From Streptomyces endocoffeicus (GTDB lineage Bacteria; Actinomycetota; Actinomycetes; Streptomycetales; Streptomycetaceae), in the NCBI RefSeq assembly GCF_016741935.1, contig NZ_JAERRG010000002.1:558001-622000 (forward strand): a stretch of DNA of 64,000 nt, given 5' to 3'. Shown in pieces: positions 35,839-44,842 of this stretch (within the stretch, counting starts at the first letter, position 1; every line of letters begins with the position of its first letter). A program made the position numbers and the translations under genes. Below the pieces are notes generated by a model, which saw only the letters and a list, made by a program, of their open reading frames with translations, searched no databases and was not told the DNA's origin.

Positions 35839-37796
35839 GCGGAGAAGAATTCAATGCCCCGGCCGGGGACGAGGGCAGTCGCCCACAAGGCTCTCAGAAT
35901 GACCTGTCAGGGTCGTCCCGGGACGTCGTACAGGCCGGCAACGTCTCGGGCGGCATCAACTTCTACCAGCGGGTGCCAGGGGAGTCGGCCAGCCTCATAC
36001 CACGTCAGCTTCCGGCTGATGTGTGCCTGCCGAACAAATCCCCCAGGACGTCGATGATGCCGCCGCTCTGTACCGCTCCTTGCTCGCCGAGCGACGCGTC
36101 CTGATCCTGCTCGACAACGCCGCCACGGTCAGCCAGGTGCGGCCGCTCCTCCCCGGCACTGGCACCAGCCTGGTAGTGGTGACCAGTCGCAACCGGCTCT
36201 CCGGCCTCACCGTACGAGACGGGGCCCGCCGCCTGACGCTCGGTACCCTTCCCGAACCCGAGGCGATTGCCTTACTGCACGCGGTCACCAGCGGCTATCG
36301 GCCTGGAGACGATGAGGAAAAGCTGACTGAACTGGCCCGTCTGTGCGCTCGGCTGCCACTCGCCTTACGTATCGCGGCAGAGCGCGCCGCCAGTCATCCG
36401 CATATGAGGATCGACGATCTCATCTCTGACTTGCGCGACGAGTCGGCGCTGTGGGACGCGCTCAGCACCGGGATCGATGAGGAAGCAGAAGCGGTCCACT
36501 CGGTCTTCGCTTGGTCATACCGCGCCCTGCCGGCATCCTCCGCGCGGCTCTTTCGCCTGCTGGGGATTCATCCGGGTCCTGAGTTCAGTCTCCATGCGGC
36601 CGCGACCCTCTGTGAGTTCAGCCTCAGCCGCACAAGGCAACTCCTGGACGACCTCGTGGGCGCCCACCTGCTCGAACAGACGGCACCGGACCGATTCCAG
36701 TTCCACGACCTACTGCGTGCCTTCGCCACCGGCCAGGCGCAGAGCGATGAACCCGTAGAGCAACGGAACGCGGCCCTGCACCGTGTACTGGCCTGGTATC
36801 TGCATACCGCTGACGCGGCGCAGAGTTGGCTCAGGCCTTCCGAGCGGCATTCCCTCCTGACGGCCTCGACAGCTTCCGTGCCTCCCCTGGTCTTCGCCGA
36901 TTACGACGCGGCGGCGGACTGGGCGGACCGTGAACACACGACTCTGCTCCATTTGGTTCCCGCCGCCGTATCGGCAGGGATCGACACTCTCGCCTGGCAG
37001 TTGGCCGAGGTGCTGTGGACTGCCCGCTACCCATCAGCGCCAGGCAGTGACTGGATCGACCGATGCGTGCCGGTCTGGCGGCAGCCGAACGATGACCACT
37101 TCGAGCGTGCCGCTGTGTTCTTCCGTGACGCGGATGAACCCCGCAGAGCGGCTATGGCCCTGTCCAACATCGCCAGCACCCGTCTCGACGCGGGCCGCCT
37201 GCCTGAGGCCGATGAGGCCGCCCAACAGGCGCTCGCCGCCCACCGAGCCCTGAACAATGAAAGAAGCGTGGGCAATGCCTTGTGTATCGTCGCCGAGCTC
37301 TGTCGGGAGCAAGGCGAGCTCGCAGCGGCACGACGTGCGATCGACGAGGCCCTCGACATCGCGCTCAACCTCAGGAGTCACGTCCTGGAAGGCTTTTGGC
37401 TGCTCACTCTGGGCGATATCCAGCGTGCAGCCGGACACTACGGCGACGCGCTGACCTCGTACCAGCGGTCCGCCACGCTCCATCGCCGTCTCGGCGACCG
37501 CAGCCGCGAAGCCCTCGCCTGGCGGGGCACCGGGCAGACCTACGCGGCGATGGATCGCTATGACGAGGCCGCCGCGTTTCATCGTCAGGCCGCCGCCGTG
37601 CACGGACAGCTCGGCGACGCGTGGCAACACGCCTTGGAACTCGACCACCTGGCCGCCGCCGTGGAGAGGGAGGACCCCCCAAGCGGCCCGCGCCCACCGG
37701 GTTGAGGCTCTATCCCACCTGGCTGAGTACACCGACCCCCGGGCCGTGGCCGTTCGGTCCCGCATCGAGAGGCGTCTGGCCGACCCCGCAGCGTAG
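35835..37796 (+). pseudogene. STAND/NB-ARC-TPR regulator gene, broken (P-loop deleted, two frameshifts)
   Basis: The 5' part (35835-36021) encodes the usual N-terminal tail, with SRDVVQAGNVSGGINFYQ, and reaches RQLPADV. There the frame jumps into the middle of an NB-ARC domain, VPAEQIPQDVDD..., read in another frame to 37705. The expected P-loop and flanking sequence, roughly 100 residues, are absent, so the gene has a deletion with a frame change. The downstream part keeps VLILLDNAAT (Walker B-like), LPLALRIAAERA and about six TPR helices. A second frameshift sits in a C6 run at 37675-37680: removing one C restores the conserved end ARAHRVEALSHLAEYTDPRAV to 37796. It is coupled to DUF6879 by ATGA. 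Confidence 0.85.
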
Positions 37797-37802
37797 CTAC
37801 TG

Positions 37803-37930
37803 TCATTCGGTGAACGGTTCGCGCAGCTCGAACCAGATGAGCTTGCCAGTGGGGCGCAGCCCCAGGGCCCCGGCAAAGTCGTGGTGATGTCTGTTCCAGC
37901 CGGACAGGCATAGAAGCGCCGGGTTTGGTA
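37803..37930 (-). pseudogene. 3' fragment of an RsbW-like ATP-binding protein gene
   Basis: The minus strand encodes the C-terminal end GLRPTGKLIWFELREPFTE, matching the end of the intact ATPase at 40251-40670 (GLRPTGKHIWFELRDPPAK). Upstream sequence has no start or catalytic box, so only a remnant is left. The 5' limit is approximate. It abuts transposase debris. Confidence 0.7.
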
Positions 37931-38002
37931 GCAGCAGGCCGCATGACCGGTTCGAAAGATCATCAGGGTTCCTACGCCACGGTGATCTATCCGATGTGAG
38001 TC

Positions 38003-38342
38003 ATGCCCGCGCTGTCATCATCGTTGATCTCGTCTCTGTCTGACGCACCGGCTCTGACAGTGCCGGAAACCGGCGGCGGGCTGCCCGCGGCACTCGCCTC
38101 GGTGCCTGATCCGCGAGGCCGCCGGGGTGTCCGGCACCGGTTGAGCGTGGTGGTGACCGCAGCGGCGTGTGCCGTGGTGGCCGGCTACCGCTCGTATGCC
38201 GCGATCGCGGAATGGGTGGCCGACATCCCGGACGAGACCGCACAGGCTCTGGGCATCGCTGTTGATCGACGACCGTCCGAAGCGATGATCCGCCGGCGGC
38301 TGCAGGCGCTGGACCCGGATCTGCTCACCACAGCGATCGGTG
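38003..38342 (+). pseudogene. Truncated ISAs1-family transposase
   Basis: The N-terminal about 113 residues are intact (ASVPDPRGRRGVRHRLSVV, AAIAEWVADIP, RRPSEAMIRRRLQALDPDLL), matching DDE_Tnp_1-associated ends of ISAs1 transposases. The protein then breaks off before the DDE catalytic core, about 22 bp before a tRNA gene. No downstream IS end is visible. Confidence 0.85.
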
Positions 38343-38363
38343 AGAATTCCGCCCCTGCTCCCA

Positions 38364-38436
38364 TCCGATGTCGCCCAATTGGCAGGGCGGACGGGTGTTA
38401 ACCGTCCAGGCTCCGGTTCGAGTCCGGGCATTGGAG
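38364..38436 (+). tRNA. tRNA-Asn (GTT), unusual sequence
   Basis: A full cloverleaf can be drawn by hand: acceptor TCCGATG/CATTGGA, D arm GCCC/GGGC with an 8-nt loop, anticodon stem GACGG/CCGTC with loop GTGTTAA (anticodon GTT), variable CAGGC, T arm TCCGG/CCGGG with loop TTCGAGT. CCA is not encoded. It differs from the standard Streptomyces tRNA-Asn I remember, so it may be an accessory, mobile-element-type tRNA. Confidence 0.75.
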
Positions 38437-38461
38437 CTCCGCCTGTCGTCCCGGGCGGCCC

Positions 38462-38533
38462 GCTCGTATGCCCGAGTGGTCAGGGAACCGCCTGCAAAGC
38501 GGTGCACATTCGAAGCCGGTTTCGGACTCAGGA
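38462..38533 (+). tRNA. Degenerate tRNA-Cys-like sequence (anticodon GCA)
   Basis: A perfect anticodon arm ACCGC-CTGCAAA-GCGGT and a D arm CCC...GGG are present 26 bp past the tRNA-Asn, with GCTCGTA in the 5' acceptor place. I find no pairing 3' acceptor strand and no normal T arm. It is likely a decayed or non-canonical tRNA. It overlaps the SDR gene's extreme 3' end. Confidence 0.4.
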
Positions 38534-39451
38534 ATCCCTCCGCTGTGGAGTCACCGCTGAGAATGTCACCCCGGTGAGCTCCTCGGAGACGGTCCACAGG
38601 CGCTGCTGGGTGGCCTGGTCGTGGGAGTCGGGGCTGGAGGCGACCAGCTTCGGGTAGCCGCGGATCTCGCCGCGGTTGCCGGGGCCGTAGTACTGGCCGC
38701 CGGTGACGGCCGGATCGGTGGCGGCGCGCAGGGTGGGCAGGGCGCCCATCTCGGCCTTCTGGGTGAGCAGCGGCGCGAGCCAGGTGATGGGCACGCGAAG
38801 CGCGGCGGGCGTGTTGCGGGCGAGCTCGGTGTTGGACACGCCGGGATGGGCGGCCACCGCGACTGTGGTGCCGTGCGGTGCGAGCCGGCGCTGCAGTTCG
38901 TACGTGAACATCAGATTGGCGAGTTTGGCCTGGCCGTAGGCGGCGACGCGGCTGTACGAGCGCTCCCACTGCAGGTCGTCGAAGTGGATGGCGGCCCGGA
39001 TGCGGTGACCGGTGCTGCTGACCGTCACGACGCGGGAGCCGGGGACGGGCAGGAGCCGGTCCAGCAGCAGGCCGGTCAGGGCGAAGTGGCCGAGGTGGTT
39101 GGTGCCGAACTGCAGCTCGAAGCCGTCAGCGGTGGTCTGTCGCGGGGTGTACATCACGCCCGCGTTGTTGATCAGAAGGTCGATGCGCGGGTGGGCCGTG
39201 CGCAGGTCGGCCGCCGCGGACCGGATCGAGTCCAGGGAGGCCAGGTCGAGGGCCTGGACGGTGACGTCGCCGGTGATGCGGGCGGCTGCCTGCTTGCCCT
39301 TCTCCACGTCGCGGACCGCCAGGACCACCGTCGCCCCGCGCGCCGCGAGCATCCGGGCGGTCTCGAAGCCCAGCCCGGTGTTGGCGCCGGTCACGATCGC
39401 CACCCGGCCGTGCTGATCGGGGATGTGCTGCTCTGTCCAGTTGCCGCTCAT
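38528..39451 (-). CDS. Short-chain dehydrogenase (SDR)
   Basis: The protein has 307 residues. The cofactor motif is [12 protein letters not shown] near residue 21; NNAG is present; catalytic YGQAK follows a Ser in [10 protein letters not shown]. It resembles retinol-dehydrogenase-like SDRs. The last nine residues (after EELTGVTF) differ from a usual family end and overlap tRNA-like DNA, so the 3' end may have been replaced. It is divergent from a TetR gene, with operators between. Confidence 0.93.
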   Translation of the reverse strand: MSGNWTEQHIPDQHGRVAIVTGANTGLGFETARMLAARGATVVLAVRDVEKGKQAAARITGDVTVQALDLASLDSIRSAAADLRTAHPRIDLLINNAGVMYTPRQTTADGFELQFGTNHLGHFALTGLLLDRLLPVPGSRVVTVSSTGHRIRAAIHFDDLQWERSYSRVAAYGQAKLANLMFTYELQRRLAPHGTTVAVAAHPGVSNTELARNTPAALRVPITWLAPLLTQKAEMGALPTLRAATDPAVTGGQYYGPGNRGEIRGYPKLVASSPDSHDQATQQRLWTVSEELTGVTFSAVTPQRRDS

Positions 39452-39498
39452 GACGCACTCCTAAAGAACCATCGGTCTGTTACGAGTGTCAACGTAAG

Positions 39499-39532
39499 AG
39501 ACCGCCGGTCTTCTGTCAAGGGACCGGCGGTC
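39499..39532. promoter_or_regulatory. Twin TetR operators between the SDR and TetR genes
   Basis: AGACCG-C-CGGTCT at 39499-39511 and GACCG-G-CGGTC at 39522-39532 are two copies of one palindrome, centres 22 bp apart. A weaker half site, accatcggtct, lies at about 39468. Confidence 0.7.
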
Positions 39533-39551
39533 TTTAAGCTAGGCTGAGGGC

Positions 39552-40217
39552 GTGACATTTCAGCGGGCGCGAAGCGAGGAGCAGCGGGAGATCCGTCGCC
39601 GGGCGATCCTGGACACGGCGGCGGCGATGCTCGACGAGATGCCCGTGGCCGAGGTGAGCCTCAATGAGCTCAGCCGGCGGGTGGGCCTGGCCAAGTCGAA
39701 CGTCCTGCGGTACTTCGAGTCACGCGAGGCGGTGCTGCTCGAACTGCTGGACGTCTTTCTGGAGAGCTGGCTCGCCGAGCTGGCGGACGAGCTGGCCGCG
39801 GGCATCGAGGCGCATGCGGCGCCGGAAGTGCGGGCCGGTCAGCTGGCCGAGATCCTCAGCCGGACGCTGGCGGGCCGCGTGGTGCTGTGCGACCTCTTCG
39901 GCGCACAGGGTGGCGTCCTTGAGCACAACGTCTCGGTCGAGGTGGTCAAGCGGCACAAGCGCTCCTCCCTCACGCGGCTCGCGGCCATGACCGAGCTCGT
40001 GCGCCGCCACGTGCCCGAACTCGGCGACAGCGCGCAGCTGTTCTGCCTGATGGGCCTGGTCTCAGCGGGTGCCCTGTCGGCGTACGTCCCGCCGCCGCCC
40101 AGCCTCCTTGCCGCCTACGCGGACGAGCCTGCCCTCGGCGTGCTCCACATGGAGTTGCGTGACGCTCTGAGGATCTCCTTCACCTCGACGCTCCTGGGCG
40201 TGCTGCCGCGCGCCTGA
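39552..40217 (+). CDS. TetR-family regulator
   Basis: The protein has 221 residues, GTG start. Helix-turn-helix at about 18-60 with SLNELSRRVGLAKSNVLRYFESREAVLLE. C-terminal domain resembles TetR_C of YxaF type. It probably represses the divergent SDR gene and itself through the twin operators. Confidence 0.92.
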   Translation: MTFQRARSEEQREIRRRAILDTAAAMLDEMPVAEVSLNELSRRVGLAKSNVLRYFESREAVLLELLDVFLESWLAELADELAAGIEAHAAPEVRAGQLAEILSRTLAGRVVLCDLFGAQGGVLEHNVSVEVVKRHKRSSLTRLAAMTELVRRHVPELGDSAQLFCLMGLVSAGALSAYVPPPPSLLAAYADEPALGVLHMELRDALRISFTSTLLGVLPRA

Positions 40218-40250
40218 ACCTTTCCGTTTGCTGTGAAGGAAAACGGTGCC

Positions 40251-40670
40251 CTATTTGGCGGGCGGGTCGCGTAGCTCGAACCAGATGTGCTTGCCGGTGG
40301 GGCGCAGGCCGTTTTCCCAGGTGACGCCCCATGCGTAGGCCAGCTCCTGCATGAGGAACAACCCGCGTCCACCCTCCTCGTCGGGCGCCGCGTCGCGGGG
40401 GTACGGGTGGCGGTCCGGGGAGCCGTCGCGTACGGCGATCGTCGCGATGCGGTCGCGGACGAGGGTGTCGATGTGGATCAGCTGGGTGTTGGTGTGCTGA
40501 TTGACGTTCGTCACGGCCTCGGAGACCAGGAGTTTCGCCGTGTCCGCGAGGTCGTGCAGGTCGTTGGCCTGGAGGAGGGCGGCGATCGCGTCGCGGCAGA
40601 CCCTCGGGCTCTTGGGGGAGTTGGGGGCGCTGAGGCGGTAGGCGTACGGAAGGTTTGCGGCTTCGGGCAT
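40251..40670 (-). CDS. RsbW-like ATP-binding protein (HATPase_c_2), AbaA-like
   Basis: The protein has 139 residues. The N box is VSEAVTNVNQHTN near residue 49, the G1 region IAVRDGSPDRHPYP, the G2 region EEGGRGLFLMQELA. The family includes anti-sigma factor kinases and the small ATPases found beside WhiJ-like regulators in Streptomyces. It is divergent from an XRE/DUF397 pair, the typical three-gene arrangement. Confidence 0.88.
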   Translation of the reverse strand: MPEAANLPYAYRLSAPNSPKSPRVCRDAIAALLQANDLHDLADTAKLLVSEAVTNVNQHTNTQLIHIDTLVRDRIATIAVRDGSPDRHPYPRDAAPDEEGGRGLFLMQELAYAWGVTWENGLRPTGKHIWFELRDPPAK

Positions 40671-40743
40671 GGCGGTTCTCCCAACGCGGTGCGTGGCCTA
40701 TTCGTCACGCTGTGGTGAGAACCATAGGGCATGATGGGTAACC

Positions 40744-40766
40744 AGTTCCACTGTTGTGGTGGAACT
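40744..40766. promoter_or_regulatory. Palindrome in the WhiJ-type cluster promoter region
   Basis: AGTTCCAC-7 bp-GTGGAACT is a perfect inverted repeat between the divergent ATPase and XRE genes, 47 bp before the XRE start. It is the likely XRE-protein binding site. Confidence 0.6.
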
Positions 40767-40812
40767 CGTTAGAGTGTGGGATCGTCGTCCCAGGTACCGG
40801 AGAGGGGAACGC

Positions 40813-41664
40813 GTGGGGCAGAGGACGGCCACGACCGCGAGGCAGCGGCGTCTCGGTACAGAGCTGCGCAAGATGCGCGAGCGGGCAGGCATGAGCGTGG
40901 TGGAAGCCGGTCAGCTCCTCGGCGTGAACCGCACTCGCATCAGCAACATCGAGGCTGCGCGCTTCGGCGTGAGCGAGGACCGCATCAGAACGCTCGCGAC
41001 CATCTACTCCTGTATGGACAGGGCGTATGTCGACGCTCTCGTCGCCATGAACGAGGAACGCGTCCGCGGCTGGTGGGAGGACTACCGGGGCAAGACTCCG
41101 GCGAACGCACTCGACTTGGCCGAGCTCGAACATCACGCGGTGGCCATGCGTTCGGCGCAGATCATGCATGTGCCGGGCCTGCTCCAGACAGAGGATTACG
41201 CGAAGGCCGTGTTCTCCACCGCCACGTCCAACCCCACGCCGACGCAGTTGCGGGCCAGCATTTCCTACCGACTCAGGCGCCGGGACGTACTGGACAGGGA
41301 CACTCCGCCGGAGTGCACCTTCCTCGTCCATGAGGCCGCGCTGAGAATGGAGTTCGGCGGGCCGAAGGTGATGCGGGCACAGTTGGAGCAGCTGATCGAG
41401 TCGTCGCAGCGGAGCAACGTGACCGTGCGCGTGGTTCCGTTCTCGGCGGGCGGGTTCTCAAGCCCAGGCATGAGCACGCTCTACGCATTCGGGCCGGTCC
41501 GGCAACTGGACACCGTGCAGGCCGATACGCCCTCGGGCGCTGCCTTCCTCGATACGGAAGCGCACCTCGAACGCTACGGCGGTATCTTGGACCAGATGGA
41601 AGCCTTGGCCCTTACGCCAGAGGCCACGAGCGACCTCATCCGCGAGATAGCACAGCAACTCTGA
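40813..41664 (+). CDS. WhiJ-like XRE regulator with DUF5753
   Basis: The protein has 283 residues, GTG 40813 with GAGGGGA upstream. N-terminal helix-turn-helix at about 15-70 (LGTELRKMRERAGMSVVEAG, VNRTRISNIEAARFGVSEDRI), then DUF5753 with MHVPGLLQTEDYAKAV and FLVHEAALRMEFGG. This architecture, followed by DUF397, defines the WhiJ/AbaA-type clusters that modulate development and antibiotic production in Streptomyces. Confidence 0.93.
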   Translation: MGQRTATTARQRRLGTELRKMRERAGMSVVEAGQLLGVNRTRISNIEAARFGVSEDRIRTLATIYSCMDRAYVDALVAMNEERVRGWWEDYRGKTPANALDLAELEHHAVAMRSAQIMHVPGLLQTEDYAKAVFSTATSNPTPTQLRASISYRLRRRDVLDRDTPPECTFLVHEAALRMEFGGPKVMRAQLEQLIESSQRSNVTVRVVPFSAGGFSSPGMSTLYAFGPVRQLDTVQADTPSGAAFLDTEAHLERYGGILDQMEALALTPEATSDLIREIAQQL

Positions 41665-41684
41665 CCCACAGGAGATGCCCCGAC

Positions 41685-41876
41685 ATGCACTGGCGGAAGT
41701 CCTCGTACTCCGGAGAGGATGCCGAGCACAACTGTGTGGAACTCGGCCGCACGCCGGGCGCCATACTCCTCCGCGAGAGCGACGAACCGCAGACCGTGAT
41801 CACCACGACCCCCGCCGCGCTCCGGGCGCTTACCCGGGCCGTCCGGGACGGGCGGTTCGATCAGCTGTCCCGCTAG
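41685..41876 (+). CDS. DUF397 family protein
   Basis: The protein has 63 residues starting MHWRKSSYSGEDAEHNCVE, the exact DUF397 signature, with TPAALRALTRAVRDGRFD at the end. It partners the upstream XRE protein in such clusters, probably by direct contact. CAGGAG is upstream of ATG 41685. Confidence 0.95.
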   Translation: MHWRKSSYSGEDAEHNCVELGRTPGAILLRESDEPQTVITTTPAALRALTRAVRDGRFDQLSR

Positions 41877-41891
41877 GGGACAATGGGCGCC

Positions 41892-42641
41892 ATGAGTCTG
41901 TTCCGCGACGACGGCATCGTGCTGCGCACCCAGAAGCTGGGTGAGGCGGACCGGATCATCACCCTGCTCACCCGTAACAACGGCCGCGTCCGCGCCGTCG
42001 CGCGGGGCGTGCGGCGGACGAAGTCGAAGTTCGGGGCGCGGCTCGAACCGTTCAGTCACGTTGACGTGCAGTTCTTCTCGCGCGGTGGCGGCGAGCTGAT
42101 CGGGCGCGGGCTGCCGCTCTGCACGCAGAGTGAAACCATCGCTCCGTACGGTGGGTCGATCGTCACCGACTACGCCCGCTACACCGCCGGTACGGCCATG
42201 CTGGAGACGGCCGAGCGGTTCACCGACCACGAGGGCGAACCCGCCGTACAGCAGTATCTGCTGCTCGTCGGCGCGCTGCGCACCCTCGCCGCCGGGGATC
42301 ATGAGCCGCATCTCATCCTGGACGCGTTTCTGCTCCGTTCCCTCGCCGTGAACGGCTACGCACCGAGTTTCGACAACTGCGCCAAGTGCGGGATGCCCGG
42401 TCCGAACCGGTTCTTCTCGGTCGGCGCGGGCGGGGTCATCTGCGGAGAGTGCCGGGTGCCCGGAAGCGTCGTACCCTCGGCGGAGTCGCTGACGCTGCTG
42501 GGCGCGCTGCTGACCGGGGACTGGGAGACGGCGGACGCGTGCGAGTCGCGGCATGCCCGGGAGGGCAGCGGGCTCGTGGCGGCGTATTTGCACTGGCACC
42601 TGGAGCGGGGACTTCGGTCGCTGCGGTACGTAGAGAAGTAG
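41892..42641 (+). CDS. recO: DNA repair protein RecO
   Basis: The protein has 249 residues, normal. RecO loads RecA with RecR in the RecF pathway. The N-terminal OB fold (GIVLRTQKLGEADRIITLLT) is followed by helices and a zinc knuckle, CAKCG and CGECR. ATG 41892 was chosen over 41883; AGGGGA is upstream. Part of the recO-uppS core pair. Confidence 0.97.
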   Translation: MSLFRDDGIVLRTQKLGEADRIITLLTRNNGRVRAVARGVRRTKSKFGARLEPFSHVDVQFFSRGGGELIGRGLPLCTQSETIAPYGGSIVTDYARYTAGTAMLETAERFTDHEGEPAVQQYLLLVGALRTLAAGDHEPHLILDAFLLRSLAVNGYAPSFDNCAKCGMPGPNRFFSVGAGGVICGECRVPGSVVPSAESLTLLGALLTGDWETADACESRHAREGSGLVAAYLHWHLERGLRSLRYVEK

Positions 42642-42671
42642 TACAGAGAGCAAGCAAGAGCTGAGGGAGAC

Positions 42672-43538
42672 GTGGCAGGCATGGCAGGACGCGGGTTTCT
42701 GGGCCGACAGCGGCGCGAGTACCGGATCCCGGAACCGCATCCGTCCGGCGCCCGGCCGCCGAAGATCCCCGGTGAGCTGGTGCCGAACCACGTGGCGTGC
42801 GTGATGGACGGGAACGGCCGCTGGGCCAAGGAGCGCGGGCTGCCGCGCACCGAGGGGCACAAGGTCGGCGAGGCCGTCGTGATGGACGTGCTCAAGGGCT
42901 GCCTCGAGATGGGCGTCAAGAACCTCTCCCTCTACGCCTTCTCGACCGAGAACTGGAAGCGCTCGCCCGACGAGGTGCGCTTCCTGATGAACTTCAACCG
43001 CGATGTCATCCGCCGCCGCCGCGACGAGATGGACGCGATGGGCGTCCGGATCCGCTGGGCGGGCCGGATGCCGAAGCTGTGGAAGTCGGTGGCGCAGGAG
43101 CTCCAGGTCGCCCAGGAGCAGACCAAGAACAACGACGCCATGACGATGTACTTCTGCATGAACTACGGCGGCCGTGCGGAGATCGCGGACGCGGCGAAGG
43201 CGCTGGCGGAGGATGTCCGGGCGGGCCGCCTCGATCCGTCGAAGGTGAACGAGAAGACGTTCGCGAAGTACCTCTACTACCCGGACATGCCGGATGTGGA
43301 TCTCTTCCTGCGCCCGTCCGGCGAGCAGCGGACGTCCAACTACCTGATCTGGCAGAGCGCGTACGCCGAGATGGTGTACCAGGACGTGCTGTGGCCGGAC
43401 TTCGACCGCCGCGACCTGTGGCGGGCATGCCTGGAGTACGCCTCGCGGGACCGCCGCTTCGGCGGGGCGATCCCCAACGAGGATCAGTTGAAGAAGGACG
43501 CCCAGGGGGACTCCCAGCAGGACTCCCACTCCGCGTAA
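42672..43538 (+). CDS. uppS: Isoprenyl (undecaprenyl) diphosphate synthase
   Basis: The protein has 288 residues. A cis-prenyltransferase making the lipid carrier for wall synthesis. The conserved [16 protein letters not shown] (catalytic Asp) is near residue 46, [10 protein letters not shown] near 95, and [20 protein letters not shown] near 215. GTG 42672 has GAGGGAG upstream. The C-terminus is a polar Gln/Asp/Ser tail. Confidence 0.97.
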   Translation: MAGMAGRGFLGRQRREYRIPEPHPSGARPPKIPGELVPNHVACVMDGNGRWAKERGLPRTEGHKVGEAVVMDVLKGCLEMGVKNLSLYAFSTENWKRSPDEVRFLMNFNRDVIRRRRDEMDAMGVRIRWAGRMPKLWKSVAQELQVAQEQTKNNDAMTMYFCMNYGGRAEIADAAKALAEDVRAGRLDPSKVNEKTFAKYLYYPDMPDVDLFLRPSGEQRTSNYLIWQSAYAEMVYQDVLWPDFDRRDLWRACLEYASRDRRFGGAIPNEDQLKKDAQGDSQQDSHSA

Positions 43539-43570
43539 GCGGTAGGCGCGCGGCCCGGGACGCGCCCCTC

Positions 43571-44149
43571 TTACTCCGCCGCCACGATGCGCTCCACCGC
43601 CGCCGCCACCAGCTGATCCCGCTCCGCCTCCGTGAACACGTCCGGCAGGGTGAGCTGCTCGACGATCAGCCAGTTCAGGGCCAGCACGAGCAGCTTGACG
43701 GCCGTGGCGTCGCCGGGGAGGCCCGACTCCTCGTGGTACGCGACGTTGGCGTCGAGGTCGGCCCGGACCCGCTCGGTGAGGACCTTGCGCAGTTCGGGCC
43801 GGCGGGTGGCCTCGAGGCGGAGTTCCAGCAGGGCCAGATAGCCGGTGCGGAATGAGGCGACGCGGCTGACGAGCTCACGCATCAGCTCCGCGTAGGTCTC
43901 CCGGTCGCGGCCCGCCGCCCGCTGGCGGGCGATCGTGGCCTCGTCGGGCTGGAGCCGTTCATAGACGCGGGCGCCGGCCTGGGTGAGTACGTCGTCGCGG
44001 CTGCCGAAGTAGTTGGACGCGGTCCCGGCGGGTACGGCGGCCTCGGCGTCCACCGCGCGGAAGGTCAGGCCGCGCGCTCCTTCCCTGGCCAGCACCTCGA
44101 TCGCGGCGTCCACGAGGGCGGCGCGCCGCTGGTCGTTCCTTCTCACCAT
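43571..44149 (-). CDS. TetR-family regulator
   Basis: The protein has 192 residues from ATG 44149 (MVRRNDQRRAALVDA). Helix-turn-helix ARGLTFRAVDAEAAVPAGTASNYFGSRDDVL. C-terminal domain resembles TetR_C_6. It is divergent from a DHFR-family gene with a GTAGTACTAC-type operator between, and probably represses that gene. Confidence 0.92.
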   Translation of the reverse strand: MVRRNDQRRAALVDAAIEVLAREGARGLTFRAVDAEAAVPAGTASNYFGSRDDVLTQAGARVYERLQPDEATIARQRAAGRDRETYAELMRELVSRVASFRTGYLALLELRLEATRRPELRKVLTERVRADLDANVAYHEESGLPGDATAVKLLVLALNWLIVEQLTLPDVFTEAERDQLVAAAVERIVAAE

Positions 44150-44164
44150 TGACACCACTCCAGC

Positions 44165-44204
44165 CGTAGTACTACGTTCCAACCACTACAAGCAGAGTAC
44201 TACG
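44165..44204. promoter_or_regulatory. Probable TetR operators
   Basis: CGTAGTACTACG (44165-44176) is a perfect 12-bp palindrome; AGTACTACGTT recurs at 44196-44206, 27 bp on. Confidence 0.65.
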
Positions 44205-44220
44205 TTTGGAGCGGCTAAAG

Positions 44221-44814
44221 ATGCGAAAGCTCGTGTACTACGTCGCCGTCACGCTCGATGGCCGCATCGCCGGCCCCGGCGGCGAGTACGACTTCTTCCC
44301 AGTCGGCGACGAACGGCAGTCCGCCGCCTACTCGAACTGGACCAACACGCTGTTCCCCGAGACGGTCCCGACCGCCTACCGCGCCGCGATCGGCCTGGCC
44401 GACGCGCCGAACCGCCACTTCGACACCGTCGTCATGGGCCTCGGCGCGTACCGCCCCGCCCTCGACGCGGGGATCACCAGCCCATACGCCCATCTGCGCC
44501 AGTACGTGGTGTCCAGCACCCTCGAGCCCGACACCGACCCGGCCGTCACCGTCGTCCCGGGCGACCCGCTCGCCCTCGTGCGCGAGCTCAAGCGGGAGGA
44601 CGGTGCGGGGCCGGACGTATGGCTCTGCGGTGGCGGCAAGCTCGCGGGCGCCCTGCTGCCGGAGCTCGACGAACTGGTGATCAAGAACTACCCCGTTGTC
44701 GCGGGGGCCGGGATTCCCGCCTTCGACGGCGCCTTCGATCCCACCGTCTTCGACGTCGCCGAGCGCACGGCCTTCCCCAACGGCGTCACCCTCACCCACC
44801 TCACCCGTCGCTGA
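44221..44814 (+). CDS. Dihydrofolate reductase family (RibD_C) protein
   Basis: The protein has 197 residues, ATG 44221. The start KLVYYVAVTLDGRIAGPGGEYDFF is the RibD_C/DHFR-like motif, and DVWLCGGGKLAGALLPELDELVI is the conserved nucleotide-binding Gly segment. Probably an NADPH-dependent reductase of unknown substrate. Confidence 0.88.
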   Translation: MRKLVYYVAVTLDGRIAGPGGEYDFFPVGDERQSAAYSNWTNTLFPETVPTAYRAAIGLADAPNRHFDTVVMGLGAYRPALDAGITSPYAHLRQYVVSSTLEPDTDPAVTVVPGDPLALVRELKREDGAGPDVWLCGGGKLAGALLPELDELVIKNYPVVAGAGIPAFDGAFDPTVFDVAERTAFPNGVTLTHLTRR

Positions 44815-44842
44815 CTCCGGCATCTGCTGAGGCGAGTAACGA

